Assembly (NCBI GenBank): GCA_035559435.1
Contig: DATMBC010000021.1
Location: 1 to 43,548 of the forward strand
Source: a bacterium
Lineage (GTDB): Bacteria > Zixibacteria > MSB-5A5 > WJJR01
DNA: 43,548 nucleotides
Direction: 5' to 3'
Both the position numbers and the translations under genes were made by a program. Below, piece by piece: positions 9,139-15,770 of the stretch. Under the pieces are notes generated by a model. That model searched no databases and was not told the DNA's origin. It saw only the letters and a program-made list of their open reading frames with translations. The first letter of the stretch is position 1; the number at the start of each line of letters is the position of its first letter.

Positions 9139-9498
9139 TTAGTACCGTCCGCGTCCGCCGCCGCCACGCCGGTCGCCGCCGCGATTGCGGTCGCGATCGC
9201 GCCCGCCCCGGTCACCGCGTCCGCGGGGCGGTCCGCCCCGATGTCCGCCGCGTTCGGCCGGTGGACGCGCCTCGTTGACCTCGAGGGTGCGTCCCATGTA
9301 CTCGGTCCCTGACAGCGCGCTGATGGCGGCGATCGCCTCGCTGCGGGTCGGCATCTCGACAAAGCCGAAGCCGCGCGGCTGGCCGCTGTAGCGGTCGTTG
9401 ACCACCGCGGCCGACTCGACTTGGCCGTAGGGGGTGAACAGTTCCTTCAGGGCGGCGTCGGTGACCTCGTACGATAACCCGCCGACGAAAATCTTCAT
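9139..9498 (-). CDS. RRM-domain RNA-binding protein with RGG-rich tail
   Basis: Small glycine-rich RNA-binding protein, 119 residues. One RRM covers residues 1-80, with RNP2 IFVGGLSY (3-10) and RNP1 RGFGFVEM (42-49). The tail (about 84-119) is a low-complexity run of Arg, Gly and Asp with several RGG/RGR units ending RGGGGRGRY, expected to be disordered and to bind RNA. ATG 9498 follows AGGAG at seven bases. It converges on the cold-shock gene, so two RNA chaperones share one terminator. Bacterial proteins of this type occur in several phyla; a role in cold adaptation or RNA turnover is inference. Confidence 0.93.
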   Translation of the reverse strand: MKIFVGGLSYEVTDAALKELFTPYGQVESAAVVNDRYSGQPRGFGFVEMPTRSEAIAAISALSGTEYMGRTLEVNEARPPAERGGHRGGPPRGRGDRGGRDRDRNRGGDRRGGGGRGRY

Positions 9499-9643
9499 GC
9501 CGAACTCCTCTCTCTTTCTACACCGAACGCCTGCTGACCATCAGGCCACCTGCCTGACACGTCACGGGTAAGGACGGACAATTGCCGCCGGGTTCCGAGC
9601 GGTATTTCCAACTTTGTTGGCATCCGGCGGGCACGGGAACGCG

Positions 9644-10507
9644 TCACGCGCCGGCGGAAAAGACGATGGTTTTGTGGCCGGCGACGATCACGCGCCGTTC
9701 GAGGTGGGCCTTGACCGCGCGCGCCAGCACCAGCCGCTCGATGTCGCGTCCGATGCGCGCCAGTTCGCGCGGGGTGTCCTCGTGGGTGACCCGCTCGACA
9801 TCCTGTTCGATGATCGGGCCGGCGTCGAGTTCGGCGGTGACATAGTGCGCGGTCGCGCCGATCATCTTCACGCCGCGTTCATAGGCGCGCTGGTAGGCGT
9901 TGCCGCCCTGAAAGGCGGGGAGGAAACCGTGGTGGATGTTGATGATTCGTCCGGCGTGCTTCGCGACCAGTTCCGGGCTGAGGATCTGCATATAACGCGC
10001 CAGGACAACCAGTCCGATTCGTTCCAGCGAAAGCAGCGCATCGATGCGCGCTTCCTGGTCGCGCCGGGAGTCGGCGTTCACCGGCAGATGGTGGAAGGGA
10101 ATGTCGAATTGCGCGGCGACCGTCGCCAGATCGGGGTGATTGCCGATTACGAGCGGGATTTCACAGGGCAGCTCCGCTTCGCGCTGTCGCACGAGCAAAT
10201 CATAGAGGCAATGCGGCGCTTTGGACACCAGGACCGCGACCCGTTCACGCGCGCCGGTGTCGTGGATGGTCCAGGCCAGCTGCAATCCGTCGGCCAGTGA
10301 CTGGAAGTCCGACACAATCGCCGTATCCGGCCAGCGCCGCGATTCCAGATCGAGTTTGATGCGCATGAAGAAACGGCCATGGCCGTTGTCGACATGCTGC
10401 TGGCAATCGAGCACGTTGAAGCCGCGCTCATACCAAAAGGCGCTGATCTTGGCGACCAACCCCTTCCGGTCGGGGCATTGGATGAGCAGGATGATCGCGC
10501 GCGGCAT
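9644..10507 (-). CDS. purU: Formyltetrahydrofolate deformylase PurU
   Basis: Hydrolyses 10-formyl-tetrahydrofolate to formate and tetrahydrofolate, balancing one-carbon units and feeding formate to purine synthesis. 287 residues, normal length. An N-terminal ACT domain (1-85) starts AIILLIQCPDRKGLVAKIS. The formyltransferase domain follows with RVAVLVSKAPHCLYDLL, NHPDLATVA, and the catalytic block INIHHGFLPAFQGGNAY, in which the last His and a downstream Asp in TAELDAGPIIEQDV are the expected catalytic residues. The family usually has INIHHSFLPAF, so the Ser-to-Gly change is minor. The gene stands alone, with a hairpin and repeats upstream. Confidence 0.96.
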   Translation of the reverse strand: MPRAIILLIQCPDRKGLVAKISAFWYERGFNVLDCQQHVDNGHGRFFMRIKLDLESRRWPDTAIVSDFQSLADGLQLAWTIHDTGARERVAVLVSKAPHCLYDLLVRQREAELPCEIPLVIGNHPDLATVAAQFDIPFHHLPVNADSRRDQEARIDALLSLERIGLVVLARYMQILSPELVAKHAGRIINIHHGFLPAFQGGNAYQRAYERGVKMIGATAHYVTAELDAGPIIEQDVERVTHEDTPRELARIGRDIERLVLARAVKAHLERRVIVAGHKTIVFSAGA

Positions 10508-10570
10508 AACTACTGTGTCGGCAGCGGCGCGCCGTTGGCACAGGGGGTGTCGCGCAGGAAATCACAAACG

Positions 10571-10605
10571 CAATCGCCCGCCCAGGGACCATGGACGGGC
10601 GATTG
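10571..10605 (-). terminator. Hairpin downstream of the coiled-coil lipoprotein gene
   Basis: Perfect 10-bp arms CAATCGCCCG and CGGGCGATTG with a 15-nt loop. On the minus strand it is followed by CGTTTGTGATTT, a weak T-rich tail, so it may be the terminator of the lipoprotein transcript. It could equally be one more member of the local palindrome cluster. Confidence 0.45.
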
Positions 10606-10611
10606 TGTTTT

Positions 10612-10706
10612 CCTCCCCCCGGGAGGGAGTGAAGAGTCTTCCGGACTCTCCCTCCGGGGAGAGTGGCCCATCCCGTCACAGCGGGATGGGTGGGGAGGGG
10701 GCTTTT
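10612..10706. repeat. Cluster of palindromic repeats
   Basis: Two clear inverted repeats lie side by side: arms 10645-10652/10657-10664 (ACTCTCCC/GGGAGAGT) and 10667-10675/10682-10690 (CCCATCCCG/CGGGATGGG), with further C-rich and G-rich runs on either side. The first resembles the ACCTC/GAGGT palindromes near 29122 and 43094-43379. No gene is present. Confidence 0.75.
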
Positions 10707-10720
10707 ATCCGGCGCGCCGT

Positions 10721-11326
10721 TTACGGGCGTCCGGCTTCGAATTCGGGCGCCGGCGGCGTCCGGAACGCCGGTTCGGCGGTGGTCGGTTTCTTGCCGCGGC
10801 CGGCGCCGAAGAGCTTCTTGGCCCAATTGCGCCCGGCTTCGTGCTTGTAGTAGTCATACCATGGACGCAGATCATCGACGAAAGCGAGCAGACTGTCGCG
10901 TTGGCCGCGGTACCTCTCGGCGTCGCCTTGGGCCATGGTCAGCTGCGATTCGAGACTGGCGACGGTGCCGCGGTGCTCGTTGATGGCACTTTCGAGCGTG
11001 GCCCGCATCGTGCCGAGACTGTCGATCGTCCGACGGTGTTTGTCGCGCGCGCCCTGCAGATTCGCTTCGAGCCGTTGGGACTTGGTGACCGCGGCATGGA
11101 GCATGTCGCTGAGACTGTCGCGGATCGTCCGGCCGCGTTGTTCGACATGGCGCAAACTGTCGGCCAGGCTGTCGGCCTTCAACCCGCTTTGCACCACGCT
11201 CTGCTCCAATTCGCTGATGCGCGCGGTCGCGGTCGCCAGTTCGCCTTCGAGGCGTTTCTTCTCGGTGTTGCATCCGGCGGCCACGAGCACGGCGAGCAGA
11301 CTTGCTGCCACAATGGCTTTGCGCAT
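10721..11326 (-). CDS. Coiled-coil lipoprotein
   Basis: Predicted lipid-anchored envelope protein, 201 residues. Signal peptide MRKAIVAASLLAVLVAAGC with a lipobox-like VAAGC (Cys19). Residues 25-145 have heptad-like spacing of Leu and Ala with many Glu, Arg and Ser, consistent with a long coiled coil. The tail (about 160-201) is basic and then Pro/Ala-rich. ATG 11326 follows GGGAGGA. No recognised enzyme domain. Before the transposon arrived, its upstream neighbour on the same strand was the dinB gene, whose old stop codon is 308 bp upstream. Role unknown; a periplasmic spacer or envelope-organising protein is possible. Confidence 0.75.
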   Translation of the reverse strand: MRKAIVAASLLAVLVAAGCNTEKKRLEGELATATARISELEQSVVQSGLKADSLADSLRHVEQRGRTIRDSLSDMLHAAVTKSQRLEANLQGARDKHRRTIDSLGTMRATLESAINEHRGTVASLESQLTMAQGDAERYRGQRDSLLAFVDDLRPWYDYYKHEAGRNWAKKLFGAGRGKKPTTAEPAFRTPPAPEFEAGRP

Positions 11327-11648
11327 TGTGTCCTCCCTTTCTGAGTCCGGCGGCTGGCGGACGCGGACGATTCAGACGGTGATCGATCCCGCCCGCTCGC
11401 ACCCGGTGATTTTCCTGTTTTGCGTCGCGCCGCGACGCGCGTCGTTGGACCCAACGGCTCCGTCAGGCTTGCTGACGACGATCGGATGTAATCGTGAGGA
11501 ACGACCGCGGACGCTTCCCTTGCGGTCGTGGAGGTCTTCAGGATGATTCTATTCCGTTTTGGCGGGAAGGTTCGGAATTATTTCGACGGCGACGCGGAGA
11601 TCATGCGCGACCATCCCGTTGCCGGCGAGGCGATTAGGATTTTCCCTC
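11327..11648. other. Host spacer left of the transposon
   Basis: No gene. It contains the original stop codon of dinB (minus strand, TAA at 11634-11636, preceded by TCC) and the left copy of the 10-bp target duplication (11639-11648). Small inverted repeats at 11422-11438 and 11462-11478 could be folded RNA. The minus-strand promoter for the lipoprotein gene should also be here, but no clear boxes are seen. Confidence 0.6.
11639..11648. repeat. Left target-site duplication of the transposon
   Basis: ATTTTCCCTC directly abuts the left terminal inverted repeat. An identical 10 bases follow the right terminal repeat at 15118-15127. IS1595-family elements usually make 8-bp duplications, so either this one makes 10 or two matching bases are chance. 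Confidence 0.93.
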
Positions 11649-11670
11649 GGAATTGTACGCTTTTGGACTT
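11649..11670. repeat. Left terminal inverted repeat
   Basis: 22 bp beginning GGAATTGTACGC and ending TTTTGGACTT. It pairs with the right terminus except for one base (A here at the ninth position, C in the reverse complement of the right end). Confidence 0.95.
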
Positions 11671-11683
11671 TTTTCTCACGCTC

Positions 11684-11712
11684 TATTGTGATAAACGAAA
11701 CAGGCGTATAAT
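11684..11712 (+). promoter_or_regulatory. Candidate promoter of the DUF5678/retropepsin pair
   Basis: A perfect -10 box TATAAT lies at 11707-11712. A -35 could be TATTGT (11684-11689, 17-bp spacing) or TTGTGA (11686-11691, 15-bp spacing). It is just inside the left end of the transposon and points at the plus-strand passenger genes. Confidence 0.6.
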
Positions 11713-11730
11713 GTTAGTGAAAGTATGTCC

Positions 11731-11754
11731 CGCTTCACCCGATAGAGTGAAGTG
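11731..11754 (+). promoter_or_regulatory. Hairpin in the leader of the DUF5678-like gene
   Basis: Eight-base-pair stem (CGCTTCAC with GTGAAGTG, one G-U pair) and an 8-nt loop. It ends right before the ribosome-binding sequence GAGGGGGTGAG, so it could influence translation of the first passenger gene. Confidence 0.45.
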
Positions 11755-11767
11755 AGGGGGTGAGCGT

Positions 11768-12064
11768 ATGACAGATCATGACAAGACGGGAGTTGATTTG
11801 ACCGAAGAGCGGGACTTTTACGAGGCCAACAAGGCCGAGTACTTGAGATTGTATAATGGTAAGTACGTCTTGATCCGCAACAAGACTCTCCATGGCACTT
11901 TCGATTCGTTCGATGCCGCGTATAACCAGGGGATCGATTTGTTTGGAAATGTGCCGATGTACATTCGCAAAGTTGACGAGAACGATTCTCCGGCAATGCT
12001 ACCGGCACTCTTCTTAGGACTACTCGGTGGGCACGTTTCGACGGGATCTCCAACGATACAATGA
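11768..12064 (+). CDS. DUF5678-like small protein (transposon passenger)
   Basis: Protein of 98 residues. Residues 12-70 match the DUF5678 pattern as I know it: ERDFYEANKAEYLRLYNGKYVLIRNKT then FDSFDAAYNQGIDLFG and a final MYIRKV strand. The last 25 residues are unlike the domain and overlap the next gene. ATG 11768 follows GAGGGGGTGAG. The next reading frame, a retropepsin-like protease, starts inside its last 38 bases, so the pair is probably coupled. Function is unknown; the domain may be a protein-binding module or a substrate or partner of the protease. It is inside the transposon and transcribed from its left-end promoter. Confidence 0.75.
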   Translation: MTDHDKTGVDLTEERDFYEANKAEYLRLYNGKYVLIRNKTLHGTFDSFDAAYNQGIDLFGNVPMYIRKVDENDSPAMLPALFLGLLGGHVSTGSPTIQ

Positions 12065-12497
12065 CATCAGCGGTCCGCCGCCGTACATGATGCAACGGTT
12101 TGGTCCGGTGCTTCAGGTCCAGATCAATTTGCCTAAGCATCTTTCGGACCAGTACGCCAAAGATCAAAAGACGATTCCGCCATCTGTCAATGGTATTGCC
12201 CTCGTTGACACTGGTGCCTCGCTTTGTTGCGTCGATTCGGCAGTGGTGACTCAGCTCGGCGTATTGCCGGTAGGGCTCCAGAAAGTCAGCACTCCAAGTG
12301 GAACCGAAGACCAGCTTGTCTATCCCGTACTTATTAATTGTGCCGAAGGCCCGTTCTTCTTCAATACGAACACGGCACTTGCGTCAGATCATTTGCTAAA
12401 GAACCAGGGAATAATCGCATTGCTTGGCCGTGACCTATTGGCGCATACAATCTTGATCTACGACGGCAGGCGCGGCTCATTCACAATCGCTTGGTAG
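12027..12497 (+). CDS. Retropepsin-like aspartic protease (transposon passenger)
   Basis: Predicted aspartic protease of the single-domain retroviral type, 156 residues from GTG 12027. The active-site motif is ALVDTGAS (D61-T-G-A) and the second conserved turn is ALLGRDLL near residue 135, followed by strand ILIYDGRRGSFTIAW at the very end. One catalytic Asp per chain means it should work as a dimer. GTG 12027 has AGGA seven bases upstream; ATGs at 12087/12090 would shorten it without touching the core. It overlaps the DUF5678-like gene by 38 bp. No signal peptide or membrane segment is seen, so it should be cytoplasmic. Its substrate is unknown. It converges on the methyltransferase gene with a 4-bp gap. 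Confidence 0.82.
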   Translation: MGTFRRDLQRYNDISGPPPYMMQRFGPVLQVQINLPKHLSDQYAKDQKTIPPSVNGIALVDTGASLCCVDSAVVTQLGVLPVGLQKVSTPSGTEDQLVYPVLINCAEGPFFFNTNTALASDHLLKNQGIIALLGRDLLAHTILIYDGRRGSFTIAW

Positions 12498-12501
12498 AGC
12501 A

Positions 12502-14148
12502 TTAGACCGCAAGATTGACTTGCCCAGTCTCGCCCTTCACTCCCACTACAGTAGGAGTGTGGAATAGCTTCTTTTCGACGAGTACATCCTCTGCCGTCAG
12601 GAATTGTATCCGGTCGTATTTGCGATTGCCATACTTGTACTGTCCTGCCTGTGCCGCCTCTTGTTGCATCGCTTTTGTCGGTGGACGTAGAGAGAGAAAT
12701 CCGGCCATCTTCGCATTCGGCTCTCTCTCCAACACTCCGCGCAAATCACGAATGTCCGTAGGTCGGATGTTCCCGCCCTTCACTGAGAGCACCATTTCAT
12801 CCAGACCGTCTTTCGTCTCGAAGTAGATCCGCCCGTCAATTCCGGTATCCCCCGATCTCTTGAGTGTCGGGAAGCCGCCTACTCGCTCGACAAACCAATG
12901 CTGGAATTGGAATGGGTCTTTTCGGAAAAGCACTTCGGCTTGCTCGACACTGACGGGAATACCATCTATTACGAAGTGCTTGCCCTCCACGAGTCGGAAT
13001 CGTTTTTCCAGTTCTCGCTTAATCAGTTTGATCGGCAGAATTGCAATGTCACAGCCAATCCATTGACGCTCTGCGGCGTGGGCCGCGTAGATCGTCGTTC
13101 CGCAACCGCAGAATGGGTCAAAGACTATTTCGCCCTTGTTGGATGAAGCGCGAATGATCCTATCGAGCAGAGCTATTGGTTTCTGCGTCGGATATCCGAG
13201 ACGGTCTTTCCCGTGGGCTGAAATCGGGGCAATGTCGTCAATCACGTCCTGTATCTGAACTCCCTCCATATCATCCAAGTATCGCTTAAAACGCGGAACG
13301 CCTCCGTCCTTGGTAGGCCAAATGATACGTCCGGCCTTATCAAGCACATCAAGTGCCGCCAATGGGGACTTGGGTAAAACATCAATCCCCGGTACTCGGC
13401 GCGGTATGGCCCAGTGCCGCCCCTTGTCAGTTGGATTGTGTCCGCGCCACGGTTGGCCCGACTCACCATGCCGTATACCCGCACCTGTCAGATCGCCAAC
13501 AGTGAAACGCTTTCCGTCTGCATCGCGGTTGCGGTAGAAGGTATCGAGGTATTGGTTATCGTATGCTTGATGAACGCGGTTCCATCTATAATTGCTCGAT
13601 GCGGCGTAGAACAAAAGCACGTCATGGACAGGGCCCCACCGCTTCGCCGAACTGTGGGCGCTGGTCCGCTTCCAGATGATTTCATTCAAAAAGTTCTGAT
13701 GCCCAAAGATTCCGTCCATCATGATTTTGATGTAGTGGCTGGCAGTCGGATCACAATGCAGGTAGATTGAACCTGTCTTCTTGAGCACCGAGCGAATTTG
13801 CAGTAGCCGCTCCACCATGTAGATCAGGTAGGCCAGTAACTCCGGCCTCGTGTTGCGTAGGGCAAGAATCCAAATGCGCCAGAACTCAACGTAGTAGTCC
13901 TCAACACCGCTTTCGCGTAGGAGCACTGGCATGTTCTTCGCCACTTCCAACTTCTCCGGAGTCAAATCCCATGTATCGCAGAATGCCTCAACCTGCTCAG
14001 GCACTGGAAGTCCCGTCAAGTTTCGGTAGATGATGTTGTAATTGCTCTTGGAATTAAACGGCGGATCGAGGTATACAAGGTCAACGGCAGACTTGCCCAT
14101 CTGCTCACGCATGATGGTCAGATTGTCGCCGTAGTATAGTGTGTTCAT
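12502..14148 (-). CDS. DNA methyltransferase with C-terminal nuclease-like domain (transposon passenger)
   Basis: Predicted DNA N6-adenine or N4-cytosine methyltransferase, 548 residues. The catalytic motif VYLDPPFNSKSNYN (D28-P-P-F) comes first and the AdoMet motif FDPFCGCGTTIYAAH near residue 342 comes later, the beta-class order. TQKPIALLDRII precedes the AdoMet motif as in that class. A separate C-terminal domain (about 405-520) has KRSGDTGIDGRIYF and VLSVKGGNIRPTDIRDLRGVLE, resembling the Mrr/PD-(D/E)XK restriction fold with Ser where the second acidic residue usually stands. Thus it may be a methylase-nuclease fusion, or the nuclease domain may only bind DNA. Its ATG overlaps the transposase stop (ATGA), so it is expressed with the transposase. 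Confidence 0.88.
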   Translation of the reverse strand: MNTLYYGDNLTIMREQMGKSAVDLVYLDPPFNSKSNYNIIYRNLTGLPVPEQVEAFCDTWDLTPEKLEVAKNMPVLLRESGVEDYYVEFWRIWILALRNTRPELLAYLIYMVERLLQIRSVLKKTGSIYLHCDPTASHYIKIMMDGIFGHQNFLNEIIWKRTSAHSSAKRWGPVHDVLLFYAASSNYRWNRVHQAYDNQYLDTFYRNRDADGKRFTVGDLTGAGIRHGESGQPWRGHNPTDKGRHWAIPRRVPGIDVLPKSPLAALDVLDKAGRIIWPTKDGGVPRFKRYLDDMEGVQIQDVIDDIAPISAHGKDRLGYPTQKPIALLDRIIRASSNKGEIVFDPFCGCGTTIYAAHAAERQWIGCDIAILPIKLIKRELEKRFRLVEGKHFVIDGIPVSVEQAEVLFRKDPFQFQHWFVERVGGFPTLKRSGDTGIDGRIYFETKDGLDEMVLSVKGGNIRPTDIRDLRGVLEREPNAKMAGFLSLRPPTKAMQQEAAQAGQYKYGNRKYDRIQFLTAEDVLVEKKLFHTPTVVGVKGETGQVNLAV

Positions 14149-15044
14149 GCCGCTAACATTAACTCGATCATGTCAACAAACGCCGTCTTGCTGGCCCGCG
14201 CATTGTACTTGAAGCATGCTTCTGAGACGTATAGGTGCGAGTACTTCCGGCTGTAGTGATGATGATGACCGTAGCATGCCCGCTTGATGTGCGCCCAGAA
14301 ACCTTCAATCGTATTCGTGTGCACTGCGCCATCCACGTAGCAAACTTGATGATTCACCTTGGCGTGGGAAATCACTTTCGAGATGCCGGAGTAGCCCTTG
14401 TATTCGTCAGTCATCACGAGTGAACCTTCACAGTCAATGTTGCTCTTGATGAATCGGGTGAGTTGCGGTCCGTTCAGATGCCCACGCTTGATCGGTTGGG
14501 CTGCTACGCGCCCGTTTCTTTCGATCACTCCGAGCACCGGAAGTTTCTCCGTGCCGCGTCCGCGTCTCTCTTTACCGCCTCTGCGATGGCGTCTCAGATT
14601 GTGCTGGCGCGGCTTTCCGCCAAGGTACGTCTCATCCGCTTCCACCAGTCCGTGGAGAAGATCGGCTTGGTTCGCATCCATCGCCATTGCTTTTCTGATT
14701 CGGTGCATCATGCTCCACACGGTCGGGCGGCGCATCCCAAGATCGCGGGCAATCTGACACGCGCTGGCTGACTTCTTCGCGTTCAGCATGAGAGAGAGCA
14801 CAAGGAACCACTCGCGAAGCGGTACATGGGTTCTGTGGAAGATCGTACCGACCGTGACCGCGAATGCCTTGTGGCATGTCTGGCATTGCCAACGCTGGTT
14901 CTTCCGGTCCGCGCTCACATGCCGATAGACCTTATCACCCTTACAGTATGGGCAAGTCGGCTTTCCCCGCCAACGGGCCTGCTCCAGATAGTCGATGCAC
15001 TGCTCTTGGGTCTTGAAGGTCTGGAATAAGTCAATGATCGTCAT
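14145..15044 (-). CDS. IS1595-family transposase
   Basis: Transposase of 299 residues, full length. The N-terminal zinc ribbon has CPYC (31-34) and CQTC (54-57), followed by a helix-turn-helix-like stretch ASACQIARDLGMRRPTVW. The catalytic core shows EADETYLGG (D137), VMTDEYKGY (D213) and HTNTIEGFW..HIKR (N244, with E247 and K254), the DDN-K arrangement of the IS1595 (ISXO2-like) family. ATG 15044 has AAGGGG seven bases upstream and a strong promoter in the element end. It is followed by the methyltransferase with an ATGA overlap. No frameshift or stop interrupts it, so it is probably active. Confidence 0.95.
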   Translation of the reverse strand: MTIIDLFQTFKTQEQCIDYLEQARWRGKPTCPYCKGDKVYRHVSADRKNQRWQCQTCHKAFAVTVGTIFHRTHVPLREWFLVLSLMLNAKKSASACQIARDLGMRRPTVWSMMHRIRKAMAMDANQADLLHGLVEADETYLGGKPRQHNLRRHRRGGKERRGRGTEKLPVLGVIERNGRVAAQPIKRGHLNGPQLTRFIKSNIDCEGSLVMTDEYKGYSGISKVISHAKVNHQVCYVDGAVHTNTIEGFWAHIKRACYGHHHHYSRKYSHLYVSEACFKYNARASKTAFVDMIELMLAA

Positions 15045-15634
15045 GGTATTACCCCTTTCGACGCTGGCAATCTACCATAGGCCGAAAGGCTTGTCAAGTC
15101 CAAAAGCGGACAATTCCATTTTCCCTCGTCGGGAGGCAGTTCCTCCGGACGATTCCAGAAGATGTAGTCGGTGCTCGTGGTCTGGCCGCCGAGCAGGCGA
15201 ACCAACTCGACAATCTGCCCGCGATGGTACCAGGCATGGCCGGAGACCTGGGTGAGGATCAGCTCGATCGGCCAGCGCCAACGTTTGGCAGCGCCGCCCA
15301 GCGGTGTCCAAGTCAGCAGACGCTGCAATTCGGCGTCGTCGATGCGCTGCAGGTAGTCGACCCAGGCCGTCTCGGTCTCGGCCACCATGGCGGGCAGGTC
15401 TTCCAAATTAGTGCCGGTCGAATCCCAGCCGCCGGGAGGCGCGGTCCAGTGGCCGAGGCGATAAAGCCACATGCGGCGTGCCAGCATCAGATGCGCCACC
15501 AAATCGAGCGCGCGCTGGAATTCCGGCGTGGCACGCTTGTCCTCCGGCACCGACGACAGCATGGCGAGGATCTTGGCGTTGCAGTCGCGTTCATGGTCGT
15601 ACCAGTTACGGAAGCGTTCAATCATGGTCTTCAT
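15041..15634 (-). CDS. DinB-family protein, 3' end altered by the transposon
   Basis: Four-helix-bundle protein of the DinB/YfiT type, usually metal-binding thiol-dependent enzymes or stress proteins. Currently 197 residues: MIERFRNWYDHERDCNAKILAML, a long helical middle, and GHAWYHRGQIVELVRLLGG, which carries the typical His pair of the third helix. The transposon lies after residue 172. The native protein would read ...PPDEGKS and stop (173 residues), its Ser and TAA now left at 11634-11639. The present frame instead runs 25 codons into the element (WNCPLLDL...GVIP) and stops at 15041 with a four-base ATGA overlap onto the transposase start. The core is intact, so activity may survive. Start ATG 15634; ATG 15625 is also possible. 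Confidence 0.88.
   Translation of the reverse strand: MKTMIERFRNWYDHERDCNAKILAMLSSVPEDKRATPEFQRALDLVAHLMLARRMWLYRLGHWTAPPGGWDSTGTNLEDLPAMVAETETAWVDYLQRIDDAELQRLLTWTPLGGAAKRWRWPIELILTQVSGHAWYHRGQIVELVRLLGGQTTSTDYIFWNRPEELPPDEGKWNCPLLDLTSLSAYGRLPASKGVIP
15069..15097 (-). promoter_or_regulatory. Promoter of the transposase-methyltransferase operon
   Basis: On the minus strand TTGACA (15092-15097) and TAGATT (15069-15074) are separated by exactly 17 bp. The -35 box overlaps the inner edge of the right terminal repeat by two bases, so transposase binding to the end could repress it. Start codon 25 bp downstream of the -10 box. Confidence 0.7.
15096..15117. repeat. Right terminal inverted repeat
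   Basis: 22 bp ending ACAATTCC, the reverse complement of the left terminus except for one base. It is followed at once by the second copy of the 10-bp target duplication. Confidence 0.95.
15118..15127. repeat. Right target-site duplication of the transposon
   Basis: ATTTTCCCTC, identical to 11639-11648, directly after the right terminal repeat and inside the dinB reading frame, where it encodes the end of the native protein (EGK plus one base). Confidence 0.93.
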
Positions 15635-15770
15635 GGGATCCTCCGATCACCGTACAGCGCCGAAACGATATGTCCGCGCCGCAAGAATTGGCAATCATCT
15701 ACTGCGCAACAAGACGCCGTGACGTCCTTGGCCGGCAGGCACAACCGGTGACCGGATGGGGGAAGCGCCG

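Larger units (their letters stand above)
11649..15117. mobile_element. IS1595-family transposon with passenger genes, 3,469 bp
   Basis: Complete element bounded by 22-bp terminal inverted repeats with one mismatch (11649-11670 and 15096-15117, both starting GGAATTGT) and an exact 10-bp direct repeat. It contains a DUF5678-like gene and a retropepsin-like gene on the plus strand, and a DNA methyltransferase/nuclease-like gene and the transposase on the minus strand. The two pairs converge with a 4-bp gap. Base composition is visibly more AT-rich than the flanks. Each end carries a promoter firing inward. Removing the element plus one repeat copy restores an uninterrupted dinB gene ending at TAA 11634-11636. 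With only one mismatch in the repeats and an exact duplication, the insertion looks recent and possibly still active. Confidence 0.95.

Noticed and set aside
11528-11755. 75-codon frame before the DUF5678-like gene
   Set aside because: It crosses the left end of the transposon and its target duplication, so it is a chance frame made of host and element sequence.
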